Source: Marinomonas rhizomae
Lineage (GTDB): Bacteria > Pseudomonadota > Gammaproteobacteria > Pseudomonadales > Marinomonadaceae
Length of the DNA: 64,000 nucleotides
Direction of reading: 5' to 3'
Assembly: GCF_024397855.1 (NCBI RefSeq)
Contig: NZ_CP073343.1
Location: 2,914,001 to 2,978,000 of the forward strand
Shown piece by piece: positions 38,291-47,269 of the stretch; the first letter of the stretch is position 1, and each line of letters starts with the position of its first letter. The translations under genes and the position numbers were made by a program. The notes under the pieces are model-generated. The model was not told the origin of the DNA, searched no databases, and worked only from the letters and a program-made list of their open reading frames with translations.

Positions 38291-38707
38291 TTAACCATGA
38301 CTCAACATTTTTGCTCGAATGTCATCTGGAATTGTCTTAGCTTTAAGATCACCTTCTGCATTTAGACAGGCCCAGACACGTTTTTCCGTGCATTCGACCG
38401 CTAAGTCACCATCATTAAAAAGCTGATGACGAATCCCAAAGCTGGCACGACCAACCTCAGTAAACTCACTTTTAATAGTAACCTTGTCACCATACTTAGA
38501 AGGTTTAAAAAATTGAGAGCGCGTATCAACCATTGGAAAACCAACGGTCTTTAATACATCGCGAATATATCTAAGCGAAACGCCCATTGCCTCAAATAAA
38601 GCCCCCGTTGACGCGTCAAAATAGGCAAAATAACGCGGGTAAAAAACAATATCGGCGGGATCGCAGTCACCCCACTCAATTTGTACTTGGCGTTCATTGT
38701 TAAACAT
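38291..38707 (-). CDS. Hot-dog thioesterase, 4-hydroxybenzoyl-CoA thioesterase type
   Basis: A 138-aa hot-dog-fold protein. The segment [17 protein letters not shown] closely follows the FGDCDPAGIVWYPNY block of the Pseudomonas 4-hydroxybenzoyl-CoA thioesterase; Asp16 aligns with its catalytic Asp17. In this operon it could release the aromatic acid from its CoA after thiolytic side-chain removal. Related hot-dog enzymes act on other aryl or acyl-CoAs, so the exact substrate is open. It sits 11 bp after the CoA-ligase gene. Confidence 0.85.
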   Translation of the reverse strand: MFNNERQVQIEWGDCDPADIVFYPRYFAYFDASTGALFEAMGVSLRYIRDVLKTVGFPMVDTRSQFFKPSKYGDKVTIKSEFTEVGRASFGIRHQLFNDGDLAVECTEKRVWACLNAEGDLKAKTIPDDIRAKMLSHG

Positions 38708-38718
38708 GACGCTCTTCC

Positions 38719-40572
38719 TTATAAACTGATAACCAAATCAGAAAGAGGCTCTTGATACAAAAGCTCAATTTGGTCTTCTCGATGAGCTTGCACCGCACGC
38801 TGATTCAACGAACCTTTATCAGTAATTTCATTTGCATCAATACTCGGTGGCACAGCTTGCAACAAAATACGTTGAACCACAGTCGAACTACCGGTGCTGT
38901 TTTTAGCAAAATCTCTTAACTTCTGCTGAAAAGCATCACGTACTGCTGAGTGTGCAATAACTTGCTCGTTCGTCTCCACCAAATCATGAGGAAGAATCGC
39001 CTGACAATGAGCCCAATCAGGAAAGATCAATGCACTGATATAGCCACGGTTCGTACCACATAACACAACATCTTGTACAAATGGCGCAAAGGCACTGATA
39101 AATTTAGCACGCAATGTACCTGCACTGACCCAAGTACCACTATCGAGTTTAAAGTCTTCCGATACACGCCCGTCAAAACGGAAGCCTCGCTGCGGTTCAT
39201 TTTCATCAAGATATGCTATCGCATCGCCTAAGCAATAATAGCCTTCTTCATCAAACGCTTTTGCGGTCAATTCTGGTTGACGCCAGTAACCCGGCATCAC
39301 AGTTTCAGCTTTCACACGCGCTTCTAACTTACCTTCGTTTGGAACAAGCTTGATAGACACACCTGGCGCAGGAACACCAATAACACCAGAAGTTGATTCT
39401 TCAACAGAAGCAAACGTCGCTGACGGCGCTGTTTCGGTACAGCCTAGCCCAGTGACCATAGGGATTTTCTTGCCAGTATATTGAATCGCCAGCGCATCCA
39501 AATCATCCCAAATATGCTGAGCCAAACCTGCAGCGGCAAAGAAGGTAAACTGTAAGCGCGCAAAAAACTTCTCAGCTAACTCACTGTCCGCTTTCAAATT
39601 TTTCACTAATAACTCAAAACCTTTTGGCACATTGAAATACACGGTTGGAGATATCTCCGCCAAATTCTGCAATGTCTTAGCGAACAGTTTTTCAGTTGGC
39701 TTGCCATCATCAAGATACAAACTACCGCCGTTATACAAAGCGATACCAATATTATGGTTACCGCCAAAAGTATGGTTCCAAGGTAGCCAATCAACCATAA
39801 TAGGCGGCTGATCTTGCAAGAACTGCATTACTTGATGAATCATCACCTGATTGGCGCAAATCATACGCTGAGTATTGATAACGCCTTTTGGCATACCTGT
39901 GGTACCAGAGGTGAAAAGCACTTTGGCAATCGTATCGCCATTCACTTGCTCGTTCATTTCATCAATCAAAGCCGACTCAGGAAAGTCCCAAAAGGATTGA
40001 AAAGCCACAATTGGATTGTCAATTTGTTGTGCCTTGGTATCCCCTTTGATCACCACTACGGGAATTTCCGTATCTTGGCAAACCGCTTTAATTGCCTTTT
40101 CATAAGGTGCCAACTCATCCACCACAATCATGCCGGGTGTCAAAATATCCACAATACCTTGCAGCTTAGAATAATCCGTCGCGATAAGAGAATAAGCAGG
40201 CGACAAAGGAGAATGAGCCACACCCACATACATACCAGCCAAAGCAAGCATCAAATGCTCAACGCTGTTGCCACATAAAAAAACGATGGGACGCTCAGCA
40301 GAAACTGGCTGAGTGATTAACCAAGATGCTATTTTTCGTACTCGGGCTACCGCTTGTGAGTAGGTAACTTCCTGCCAGTCACCTTGCTCATCACGCTGCG
40401 CAACAAATATTCGATCGGGGGTTTTATCAGCCCAGTATTCAAGCTGATCTGTCCAGCAACGAGCATACTCATCGAGCGCTTTTTGGCTATTGATGATTTG
40501 CACTCCGCCGTCGCGATTTTCAATGTCGATAGGATGCGCTACAACTTTTATTGGATGAAATTCACCGTTCAT
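38719..40572 (-). CDS. fcs: Feruloyl-CoA synthase-like acyl/aryl-CoA ligase
   Basis: AMP-forming ligase of 617 aa, the length of Fcs-type enzymes. The ATP loop is LFTSGTTGMPKGV and the core motif is GLGCTETAPS; RFDGRVSEDFKL and SGTWVSAGTLR are marks of the feruloyl-CoA synthase subgroup. It would activate a hydroxycinnamate, phenylpropanoate or related acid at the start of the pathway. The start at 40572 is chosen by GGGAG 8 bases upstream over the open frame to 40659. It lies 134 bp after the acyl-CoA dehydrogenase gene, the largest gap in the operon. Confidence 0.88.
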   Translation of the reverse strand: MNGEFHPIKVVAHPIDIENRDGGVQIINSQKALDEYARCWTDQLEYWADKTPDRIFVAQRDEQGDWQEVTYSQAVARVRKIASWLITQPVSAERPIVFLCGNSVEHLMLALAGMYVGVAHSPLSPAYSLIATDYSKLQGIVDILTPGMIVVDELAPYEKAIKAVCQDTEIPVVVIKGDTKAQQIDNPIVAFQSFWDFPESALIDEMNEQVNGDTIAKVLFTSGTTGMPKGVINTQRMICANQVMIHQVMQFLQDQPPIMVDWLPWNHTFGGNHNIGIALYNGGSLYLDDGKPTEKLFAKTLQNLAEISPTVYFNVPKGFELLVKNLKADSELAEKFFARLQFTFFAAAGLAQHIWDDLDALAIQYTGKKIPMVTGLGCTETAPSATFASVEESTSGVIGVPAPGVSIKLVPNEGKLEARVKAETVMPGYWRQPELTAKAFDEEGYYCLGDAIAYLDENEPQRGFRFDGRVSEDFKLDSGTWVSAGTLRAKFISAFAPFVQDVVLCGTNRGYISALIFPDWAHCQAILPHDLVETNEQVIAHSAVRDAFQQKLRDFAKNSTGSSTVVQRILLQAVPPSIDANEITDKGSLNQRAVQAHREDQIELLYQEPLSDLVISL

Positions 40573-40706
40573 TTTTTTGCTCCCACTCTCATCTTTTGCC
40601 CTTAAGGGCTCTATGATTATTTTTATGGCTAGAGTTTTAGGGAGTGGTTTATTAACCACTGCCGAATTGTTATTTTTATCTCGACTTCAGACCTAAATGG
40701 CCTGCT

Positions 40707-42455
40707 TCAAAATTTATATTTGCCAAGACCTAACCCAGCGTTTTCAACGACCTTCAATGCCGCCATGGCAGACGGCAAACGATAAGCACCGTAAAATACG
40801 GATAGCGCCTTAATATTCTGCACGTAAGACTCATCCGTATTTTCTTGCGCTTGCTGATAAGCCAACACATTCAATAACTGCCATGTGCAACATAAGATCC
40901 CCATGGCTTCCAAGAAGGGCACAGACACAGCCAGTAAATCTTCATGGTCCATATCAGGATTCAGCAAATGTGAATGCAGTAACGACGTCATCTTATTAAT
41001 CACTTGCTGAGAGTCTTGCGCCATAGAGGCAAATACCTCGTCGGACTCAAAAGACTGAGCCAACTGAGTTACTTCTGCTAATAACTCAGTTAAGGCTTTA
41101 CCCTGATCGCCGCGCACTTTTCTAAACATCAAGTCACGGGCTTGAATACCAGTGGTGCCTTCATAAATCGTCGTCACTCGAGCATCACGCATAATTTGCG
41201 CCACACCAGTTTCTTCTACAAAGCCCATACCACCAAATACCTGAACCACTTGACCCGCCATGACATTCGCACGTTCGGTTGCAAAGGCTTTAAAGATCGG
41301 CGTTAGCAAAGCCACTCGGTCTTTTTTCAGCGGATCATCTGTCACTTCAGTCGCATCAATTTGCGCCGCAATCTGATAACCCACGGCACGCAGCGCAAAG
41401 GTTTCCGAACGTATTTCTAACAACATCCGTTTTACATCAGCATGTTCAACAATGGCCACTTTTTCACCTTGGCTATTGGCACCCTGAGTTCTTTCTTGGG
41501 CATATTCCAATGCACGCTGGTATCCTAATTCACCTAACGCCACACCTTGCAGGCCACAACTTAATCGAGCCTCGTTCATCAAGACGAACATCGCCATTAG
41601 GCCTTGATTCAACTCACCGACTAATTCACCAATACAGTCATCTTGATCACCGTAACTAATAGAGCACGTTGGGCTACCATGAAGTCCCATTTTGTGTTCA
41701 ATACCGGTACAGCGAACATCGTTAAACTCTCCTAATGCACCATCATCAGCAACACGATGTTTAGGTACGATAAATAGCGAAATACCGCGACTGCCTGCTG
41801 GTGCATCTGGTGTTCTAGCCAAAACCAAATGGGCAATATTGTCGGTAAGATCATGATCACCGTAAGTAATGTAGATTTTCTGGCCTTTAATTTTATAAGT
41901 GCCGTCAGCTTGTTGAATCGCCTTAGTATTCAGTGCGCCTAAATCCGATCCTGCATTAGGCTCAGTTAGCGCCATCGCCACGGTCCATTCACCGCTAACA
42001 ATCTTTGGTAAATAACGATTTTGAATCGATTCATTGGCAAAATTTAAAAGAATTTCTGAACCACCTTGCGCCAAAGCTTGAAACATCACAAAGGCCAAAT
42101 TCGCTGACAGCCACATTTCGTTTACAGGCTGGGCAATGTATTTTGGCAGACCTTGACCACCAAACTCCTCAGGCAATGCCAAACCAATCCAGCCAGATTC
42201 GGCAAATTGCTGATACGCCTCTTTCCAGCCATCAGCTGTAATCACTTTCCCGTCTCGAAAGCGACAACCTTGCACATCACCAACTTGGTTCAGTGGAGCA
42301 AGCACACCAGTAGCGAACTTAGCCGCTTCTTCCATTACCGCATTGGCCAATTCAGGGTCGAAACCGTCTAACGATTCAACGCCAGCCAGACCTTGCTGTT
42401 GATAGGCTTGTGCCACCAGCAACTGCATATCTTTGTAAGGAGCTTGATAGTTCAT
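40707..42455 (-). CDS. Acyl-CoA dehydrogenase (long form with extra C-terminal domain)
   Basis: FAD enzyme that makes the alpha,beta-double bond and passes electrons to ETF. Blocks seen are MALTEPNAGSDLGAL, KIYITYGDHDL, VFGGMGFVEETGVAQIMRD and the acidic TIYEGTTGIQA; the C-terminal AcdA-type extension brings it to 583 aa. The start is ATG at 42455 (or 42458) with GGAG upstream. With EtfAB in the same operon the electron path is self-contained. It would be needed for saturated side chains such as dihydrocinnamates. Fatty acyl-CoA is the main alternative substrate. Confidence 0.93.
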   Translation of the reverse strand: MNYQAPYKDMQLLVAQAYQQQGLAGVESLDGFDPELANAVMEEAAKFATGVLAPLNQVGDVQGCRFRDGKVITADGWKEAYQQFAESGWIGLALPEEFGGQGLPKYIAQPVNEMWLSANLAFVMFQALAQGGSEILLNFANESIQNRYLPKIVSGEWTVAMALTEPNAGSDLGALNTKAIQQADGTYKIKGQKIYITYGDHDLTDNIAHLVLARTPDAPAGSRGISLFIVPKHRVADDGALGEFNDVRCTGIEHKMGLHGSPTCSISYGDQDDCIGELVGELNQGLMAMFVLMNEARLSCGLQGVALGELGYQRALEYAQERTQGANSQGEKVAIVEHADVKRMLLEIRSETFALRAVGYQIAAQIDATEVTDDPLKKDRVALLTPIFKAFATERANVMAGQVVQVFGGMGFVEETGVAQIMRDARVTTIYEGTTGIQARDLMFRKVRGDQGKALTELLAEVTQLAQSFESDEVFASMAQDSQQVINKMTSLLHSHLLNPDMDHEDLLAVSVPFLEAMGILCCTWQLLNVLAYQQAQENTDESYVQNIKALSVFYGAYRLPSAMAALKVVENAGLGLGKYKF

Positions 42456-42468
42456 CATCAACTCCGTA

Positions 42469-43236
42469 TTACTTCGCAGCCATACGAATCGCACCGTCAA
42501 GACGAATCACTTCGCCATTCAGCATGCCATTTTCGATGATGTGTTGTGCCAAAGACGCGTATTCATCAGGCTCACCAAGACGCGGTGGAAATGGCACAGA
42601 TTCACCCAAAGATTTTTGCACTTCTTCCGGCAAAACATCCATCATTGGCGTTTTAAATAATCCCGGAGCAATGGTCATCACTCGAATACCAAAGCGTGCT
42701 AATTCACGAGCAATTGGCAAAGTCATGGCGCACACACCACCTTTGGAAGCGGCATAACCTGCTTGCCCGATCTGACCATCAAACGCCGCTACAGACGCTG
42801 TATTAATAATTACGCCGCGCTCTAAATTGGCTTCTTGCTCGTTATGCTGCATTTTGTCAGCAACCAAACGAATCATATTAAAAGTACCAATTAAGTTAAC
42901 CGATACCGCACGTTGAAATGATGCCAAGCGATGTGGCCCTTCACGACCGACAATACGCTCTGCGCCTGGAATACCTGCGCAGTTCACTAAACCACTAATA
43001 GGACCAAAGGCTTCAACGGCTTGATTAATCGCACTTTGTACCGAATTCTCATCAACGATGTCTGTCACGCAACCTTGTACGCGCTCACCTAAATCAGATT
43101 TAACGCGTGCTAAACCTTCTTCATTCACATCGGCTAGGGTCACTTTTGCTCCTAAACCATGTAGACGACGGGCAACCGCCTCGCCAATCCCCGAAGCTGA
43201 ACCTGTCACCACAAAATGTTTATCTTGAATTTGCAT
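42469..43236 (-). CDS. SDR-type (type II) 3-hydroxyacyl-CoA dehydrogenase
   Basis: A 255-aa short-chain dehydrogenase. NAD-binding GSASGIGEA (12-20), Asp in LADVNEE favouring NAD, catalytic Ser in NTASVAA, and YAASKGG. The sequence TGSASGIGEAVARRLHGLGA and IAPGLFKTPMM resemble HSD17B10/type II HADH enzymes that oxidise 3-hydroxyacyl-CoA. It lies 13 bp before the acyl-CoA dehydrogenase gene and 50 bp after the crotonase gene, supplying the third beta-oxidation step. Confidence 0.92.
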   Translation of the reverse strand: MQIQDKHFVVTGSASGIGEAVARRLHGLGAKVTLADVNEEGLARVKSDLGERVQGCVTDIVDENSVQSAINQAVEAFGPISGLVNCAGIPGAERIVGREGPHRLASFQRAVSVNLIGTFNMIRLVADKMQHNEQEANLERGVIINTASVAAFDGQIGQAGYAASKGGVCAMTLPIARELARFGIRVMTIAPGLFKTPMMDVLPEEVQKSLGESVPFPPRLGEPDEYASLAQHIIENGMLNGEVIRLDGAIRMAAK

Positions 43237-43286
43237 CTTAATACTCCTTACCTTGCTGTTATTTTTATGACAAAGGGCAAAACTTC

Positions 43287-44045
43287 TTAGCTTTTTTTAC
43301 GATTCAAAAACGCATCAATACGTGCTTTTACTTCATCGCTGGTTTGCGTAATGCCACAAATCAATGATTCAGTGTACAGACCATCTTGTGCCGACATATT
43401 GCTAATACGGCTCAGACCTGTGGTCATGGCCCAGTTGGAGTATTTCGAGTTTTTGCCGATGCCTTCTGCGATTTCAAAGGCTTTTGCCAAGGCTTCACCA
43501 TTGCCAACAACATAATGTGCCAAGCCAATACGCAAACCTTCTTCGGCTCTTACATCACGCCCCGTCAGCATCATTTCTGTCATGCGGCTGGCACCAATCA
43601 CATTGGATACATTTACCGATGCGCCACCGCCAACAAAGATGCCATGTTTGCCCTCAGGCAGACGGTAAAAGGTATTTTCTTCACTGACGCGAACATGGGC
43701 ACAAATAGCCAATTCCAAACCACCGCCAATCACCGCGCCATGCATAGCAGCCACGACAGGAATGCCTGAATCACTAATATGACCAAACACGCGATGCCAC
43801 ATATTAGAGTGCTTCACCACTTCAAATGGCTCACGGGCTTTGTGCTCTTGCAAATCCAGACCAGAGCAAAACTCCGGGCCGCTACCTGAAAACACAATGA
43901 CATTAACGTCATCGGTTAAATTCAAAAACACGTGTTCAATCTCAAGACATAAGCTGTCATTGATGGCATTTTTCTTTTCTGGGCGATTAAGCTGCAAATG
44001 CGCCACGCCATTTTCTACGGAATAGTTAATAAATTGATAAGTCAT
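43287..44045 (-). CDS. Enoyl-CoA hydratase/isomerase (crotonase family)
   Basis: A 252-aa crotonase. Oxyanion-hole blocks are FSGSGPEFCSGLDL and MHGAVIGGGLELAI; both acidic positions used for hydration appear to be kept (Glu in GGGLELA and Glu in RLPEGKHG). It therefore looks like a hydratase and not a dehalogenase or isomerase. It is not evidently the hydroxycinnamoyl-CoA hydratase-lyase type, which is about 275 aa. It would hydrate the enoyl-CoA made or supplied upstream. Confidence 0.9.
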   Translation of the reverse strand: MTYQFINYSVENGVAHLQLNRPEKKNAINDSLCLEIEHVFLNLTDDVNVIVFSGSGPEFCSGLDLQEHKAREPFEVVKHSNMWHRVFGHISDSGIPVVAAMHGAVIGGGLELAICAHVRVSEENTFYRLPEGKHGIFVGGGASVNVSNVIGASRMTEMMLTGRDVRAEEGLRIGLAHYVVGNGEALAKAFEIAEGIGKNSKYSNWAMTTGLSRISNMSAQDGLYTESLICGITQTSDEVKARIDAFLNRKKS

Positions 44046-44117
44046 CTCGGATTACCTTTAAAATTCTTTATGGAACGCCTCAAACTCTTATTGGCGAGCG
44101 CAGTAGTCATGCCGTTT

Positions 44118-45320
44118 TTATCGGTCAGAAACCTTAATCACCACGGCCATGCCAGTGTCTCCAGCAGCACAACCCGTGAATAAACCGTAACCGCCGCCGT
44201 TGATGACCAATTCTTCAATAAGCTCAATAATGGCGCGCATGCCAGTTGGCCCTTGAGGGTGTCCCCAAATCAATGAGCAGCCGTAGTTATTCATCGTCAT
44301 CACATCAACATCCATGGCTTTGGCAAAAGCCACATCGTTCACAGCAAATGGATTGTGTGTTTTGATCGCTTTGACTTGTTTAATATCGACTCCCGCTACA
44401 GCTAGAGCGCGTTTTGCCGCTTCTATTGGCGCCGCTGGCATGTAAGCAAGATCATCTCGGGCTTGGCCAAAACCTAGCACTTCTACTTTAATTTCAGGGC
44501 GAGAAGTGAGTGAAGCAACCTCTTCAGAACGACAAAGAATCGCAGAGGCATTACCATCAGCAGGATGCGTTTGGTTACCAAAGGTAATCACGCCACCTTC
44601 TTGAATGGGTTTTAGTTTTTGCAAGCCCTCCAGCGTCGTTGGGAAAACCCCTTCATCGCCAGTAATTACCGTGTCTTCTTTTTTGAAGTTAGCCGTTGGC
44701 ACAGACAAAGGCAGCGTCATATAACGCTTTTGAAAAGCTTGATCGTCTTTCAAAGCATCTTGATATTGTTCATAACGTCTATAAGTTACTAAATCCAATT
44801 CTTCACGAGTAATATCAAAACGTTTGGCAACGTTTTCACCCGTTTGCATCATCGAATGGCCGCCAACACAATCGTTCATCATGTTATAAGTTACTTGGTC
44901 TTCAGATGCTCCAGCTGGACCTTTCGCATTTGGGTAATAAATATGCGGGCCATTTGAACAGCGATCTGCCGTCATCAAGAGAGAGATATTCGCCATGCCA
45001 CAGACGATTTCTGATGCTGCTGCAAACAAACCACGGGCACTGGTCGCGCACACTTGGTTAACCGCATGACCTGCTGTATTTACCGCACCAATATCATACA
45101 AAGGCCAAGGTGCGCCGTTAAAAGATTGATACTGATTAACCGTCATGCCCAATACGCCTGAATCGAACACCTTTGGATCAATGTTGCGTTTTGCCAATTC
45201 AGCTTTCGCTACGTGCGCAGCGAATTTCATCGAGTGCAGATGCTGAAGTGAACCTTGCCATTTGGTAAACGGTGTACTCCAGTAAGCGCCGTAAGGAATT
45301 TCTACATTCTTGATAGACAT
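44118..45320 (-). CDS. Thiolase (acetyl-CoA acyltransferase-like)
   Basis: A 400-aa thiolase. Nucleophile Cys91 is in NQVCATSARG, the His in NPFAVNDVAF-type position, and the C-terminal Cys and HP-G-TG motif appear as WGHPQGPTG and GCAAGDTG. Both differ slightly from the fatty-acid thiolase consensus, which suggests a specialised substrate such as a 3-oxo-arylpropionyl-CoA. The start at 45320 has GAGGA upstream; the open frame to 45437 lies inside the CoA-transferase gene and is rejected. It follows that gene by 31 bp. Confidence 0.9.
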   Translation of the reverse strand: MSIKNVEIPYGAYWSTPFTKWQGSLQHLHSMKFAAHVAKAELAKRNIDPKVFDSGVLGMTVNQYQSFNGAPWPLYDIGAVNTAGHAVNQVCATSARGLFAAASEIVCGMANISLLMTADRCSNGPHIYYPNAKGPAGASEDQVTYNMMNDCVGGHSMMQTGENVAKRFDITREELDLVTYRRYEQYQDALKDDQAFQKRYMTLPLSVPTANFKKEDTVITGDEGVFPTTLEGLQKLKPIQEGGVITFGNQTHPADGNASAILCRSEEVASLTSRPEIKVEVLGFGQARDDLAYMPAAPIEAAKRALAVAGVDIKQVKAIKTHNPFAVNDVAFAKAMDVDVMTMNNYGCSLIWGHPQGPTGMRAIIELIEELVINGGGYGLFTGCAAGDTGMAVVIKVSDR

Positions 45321-45351
45321 AAAGTGTCCTCGCTTATTTATTCTTGTTATT

Positions 45352-46920
45352 TTACTGTTGGCTAGCTGCTGCCATGATGTCGCCCAAACCGCCCCACTGC
45401 TCAGCAAAGATTTCTGCTGGCATATTTTTAAGGTCATCAGCGATGATTGGACGGAACGCCATCACACTTAACACGTCTTTTTCTAGATCTAGTCCCGGTG
45501 CAATTTCGGTTAGAACCATGCCTTCTTGGCGCAGCTCCAACACACAACGTTCAGTGACAAACACGACAGGTTGATGATTTTCTCTCGCAACAGACCCACT
45601 GAAAGTAATGTGATCAACGGCTTCAACAAACTTCTGCACCTTACCTTCTTCCAACACTTTCATCTTGCCATTTTCGAAACCAAGTTTGGCACCGTTGACT
45701 AATGTGCCGCAGAACACCACTTTCTTAGCGCTCTGGGAAATATTAATAAAACCACCAGGCCCAACCACTTTAGGGCCAAATTTACTGACGTTTAAATTGC
45801 CATTTTTATCCGCTTGAGCCAGTCCTAAGAAAGCAATATCCAAACCGCCGCCGTCATAAAAATCGAACTGAGCTTCATGCTCAATAATCGCATCCGCATT
45901 CCACGCCGCACCAAAATCACCGCCAGACGCGGGAATACCTCCGTAAGTGCCGAGCTCGGTTGTTAGAGTAAATAAATGGGAGACTTTTTCTTCTGCGGCA
46001 ATTGCGGCGACACCGTCTGGCATACCGATACCAAGGTTCACCATGACATTCGCTTTCAATTCCATCGCAGCACGGCGAGCAATCACTTTTCGGTCGCTGA
46101 ATGCCATAGGTGGTAAAGCGTTTAACGGTACACGTGAGTTACCGGCTAAACCTGGGTTGTAGGTTGTGGTGATGGTTTGTTTGTGATCTTCGGCCGGCGC
46201 GACGGTAACGTAATCCACTAAAACGCCTGGCACTTTGACTTCTTTAGGATGTATTGAATGACGTTCAGCAATGTATTTCACTTGCGCAATAACGATACCA
46301 CCGCTGTTTTTCGCTGCCTGCGCCATAGGCAAAATTTCCGCCAACATGGCTTCTTCTTCTACAGACAAGTTGCCATTTTCATCAGCCGTAGTGGCACGGA
46401 TAACCACCACATCTAACGGGAATTTTTTATAAAGCAGCCACTCTTCGTCTTCAATATCGATGCGTTTCACTAGATCTTCAGTGGTTATAGATGTCACTTT
46501 ACCACCACTAATCAAAGGATCAACGTAGGTTCCCATGCCAACTTTGGTAATCACACCAGGCTTGTTTCCTGCGATTTGACGCCACATGGTGGTTAATACA
46601 CCTTGAGGAAGAAGATAAGCCTCAATCACATTATCTGTGATCATTTGCGCCATCTTTGGAGCTTGACCTGTGTGACCAGAAATCAAACGCTTCACCAAAT
46701 TTGGATGCGCCATATGTGACATGCCTGCATCTCTACCATCACCACAACCACAGTCATGAATAAGCGTTAATTGCTGTGGATGACCTGTTTTTTCAAAACG
46801 CTGCTCAACAGCTTTGGCGATCGCTTCTGCAAAATAAGACATTCCTACGGTAGACCAAGCGACGTTGGCACCATCTGGAATTAAGTCAGCAGCTTGCGCT
46901 AGGGAAATAACCTTGCTCAT
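45352..46920 (-). CDS. Fused alpha-beta CoA-transferase (YdiF/acetate-type)
   Basis: A 522-aa family I CoA-transferase with both halves fused, like YdiF and propionate CoA-transferases. The catalytic Glu is in LTTELGTYGG and the GIGMPDGVAAIAAEE oxyanion region precedes it. It swaps CoA between an acyl-CoA and an acid such as acetate. First gene of the operon, divergent from the first dctP. It may provide a second, ATP-free way to activate the imported acid, or may recycle CoA from a short-chain product; both are inference. Confidence 0.92.
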   Translation of the reverse strand: MSKVISLAQAADLIPDGANVAWSTVGMSYFAEAIAKAVEQRFEKTGHPQQLTLIHDCGCGDGRDAGMSHMAHPNLVKRLISGHTGQAPKMAQMITDNVIEAYLLPQGVLTTMWRQIAGNKPGVITKVGMGTYVDPLISGGKVTSITTEDLVKRIDIEDEEWLLYKKFPLDVVVIRATTADENGNLSVEEEAMLAEILPMAQAAKNSGGIVIAQVKYIAERHSIHPKEVKVPGVLVDYVTVAPAEDHKQTITTTYNPGLAGNSRVPLNALPPMAFSDRKVIARRAAMELKANVMVNLGIGMPDGVAAIAAEEKVSHLFTLTTELGTYGGIPASGGDFGAAWNADAIIEHEAQFDFYDGGGLDIAFLGLAQADKNGNLNVSKFGPKVVGPGGFINISQSAKKVVFCGTLVNGAKLGFENGKMKVLEEGKVQKFVEAVDHITFSGSVARENHQPVVFVTERCVLELRQEGMVLTEIAPGLDLEKDVLSVMAFRPIIADDLKNMPAEIFAEQWGGLGDIMAAASQQ

Positions 46921-47269
46921 TTTCTACCCTCACATGTCTTTTATAATTGTTTAGTAAGTTGGGCTTTAGTTTGCTGACGTTACTTTGCCAGACATAATTA
47001 TGTTGTACACCACAACTATTTTTTTTACAAACATTTTATGTTGGCGTTACTTTTTTTGAATAGCCAGTGTAAAAATCCAATAAGTGTAAATGTTGAAAGA
47101 AACAACAATTTATGTGAAAAACAAACTATGATCTAGAAAGTAATAGTTTGATGGCAGTCGACTCGATATTGCGTAAACGCTCTTGGTAGCGTCATAAAAA
47201 AGCTATGTAACGTAGTCACCACACTGTTGCTAGGTCTCGATTAATAAAAATAAAACAAAGGTGAATAGA
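46921..47269. promoter_or_regulatory. Divergent control region between CoA operon and TRAP genes
   Basis: About 350 bp without a gene. It holds TGTTG-N7-CAACA (47091-47107), followed by AATTTATGT, and AAACTAT-N13-ATAGTTT (47123-47149). The first resembles a better palindrome upstream of the second dctP. A MarR gene at the far end of the TRAP cluster is the likely binder. A strong AAAGGTGA ribosome site precedes dctP. Confidence 0.55.

Noticed and set aside
39814..40278. 154-codon plus-strand ORF antisense to the CoA ligase gene
   Set aside because: It lies wholly opposite a conserved gene, has His/Asn-rich shadow composition and no ribosome site. The same holds for antisense frames at 30130-30570, 35735-36160 and 10160-10564.
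45321..45437. Upstream extension of the thiolase frame by 39 codons
   Set aside because: It lies inside the end of the CoA-transferase gene, has no thiolase-like sequence, and the ATG at 45320 has a good GAGGA ribosome site.
46921..47269. Sigma-54 promoter in front of the first dctP
   Set aside because: TTGGCGTTAC and ATGGCAGTCG look like -24 elements but lack GC at the required 10-bp spacing.
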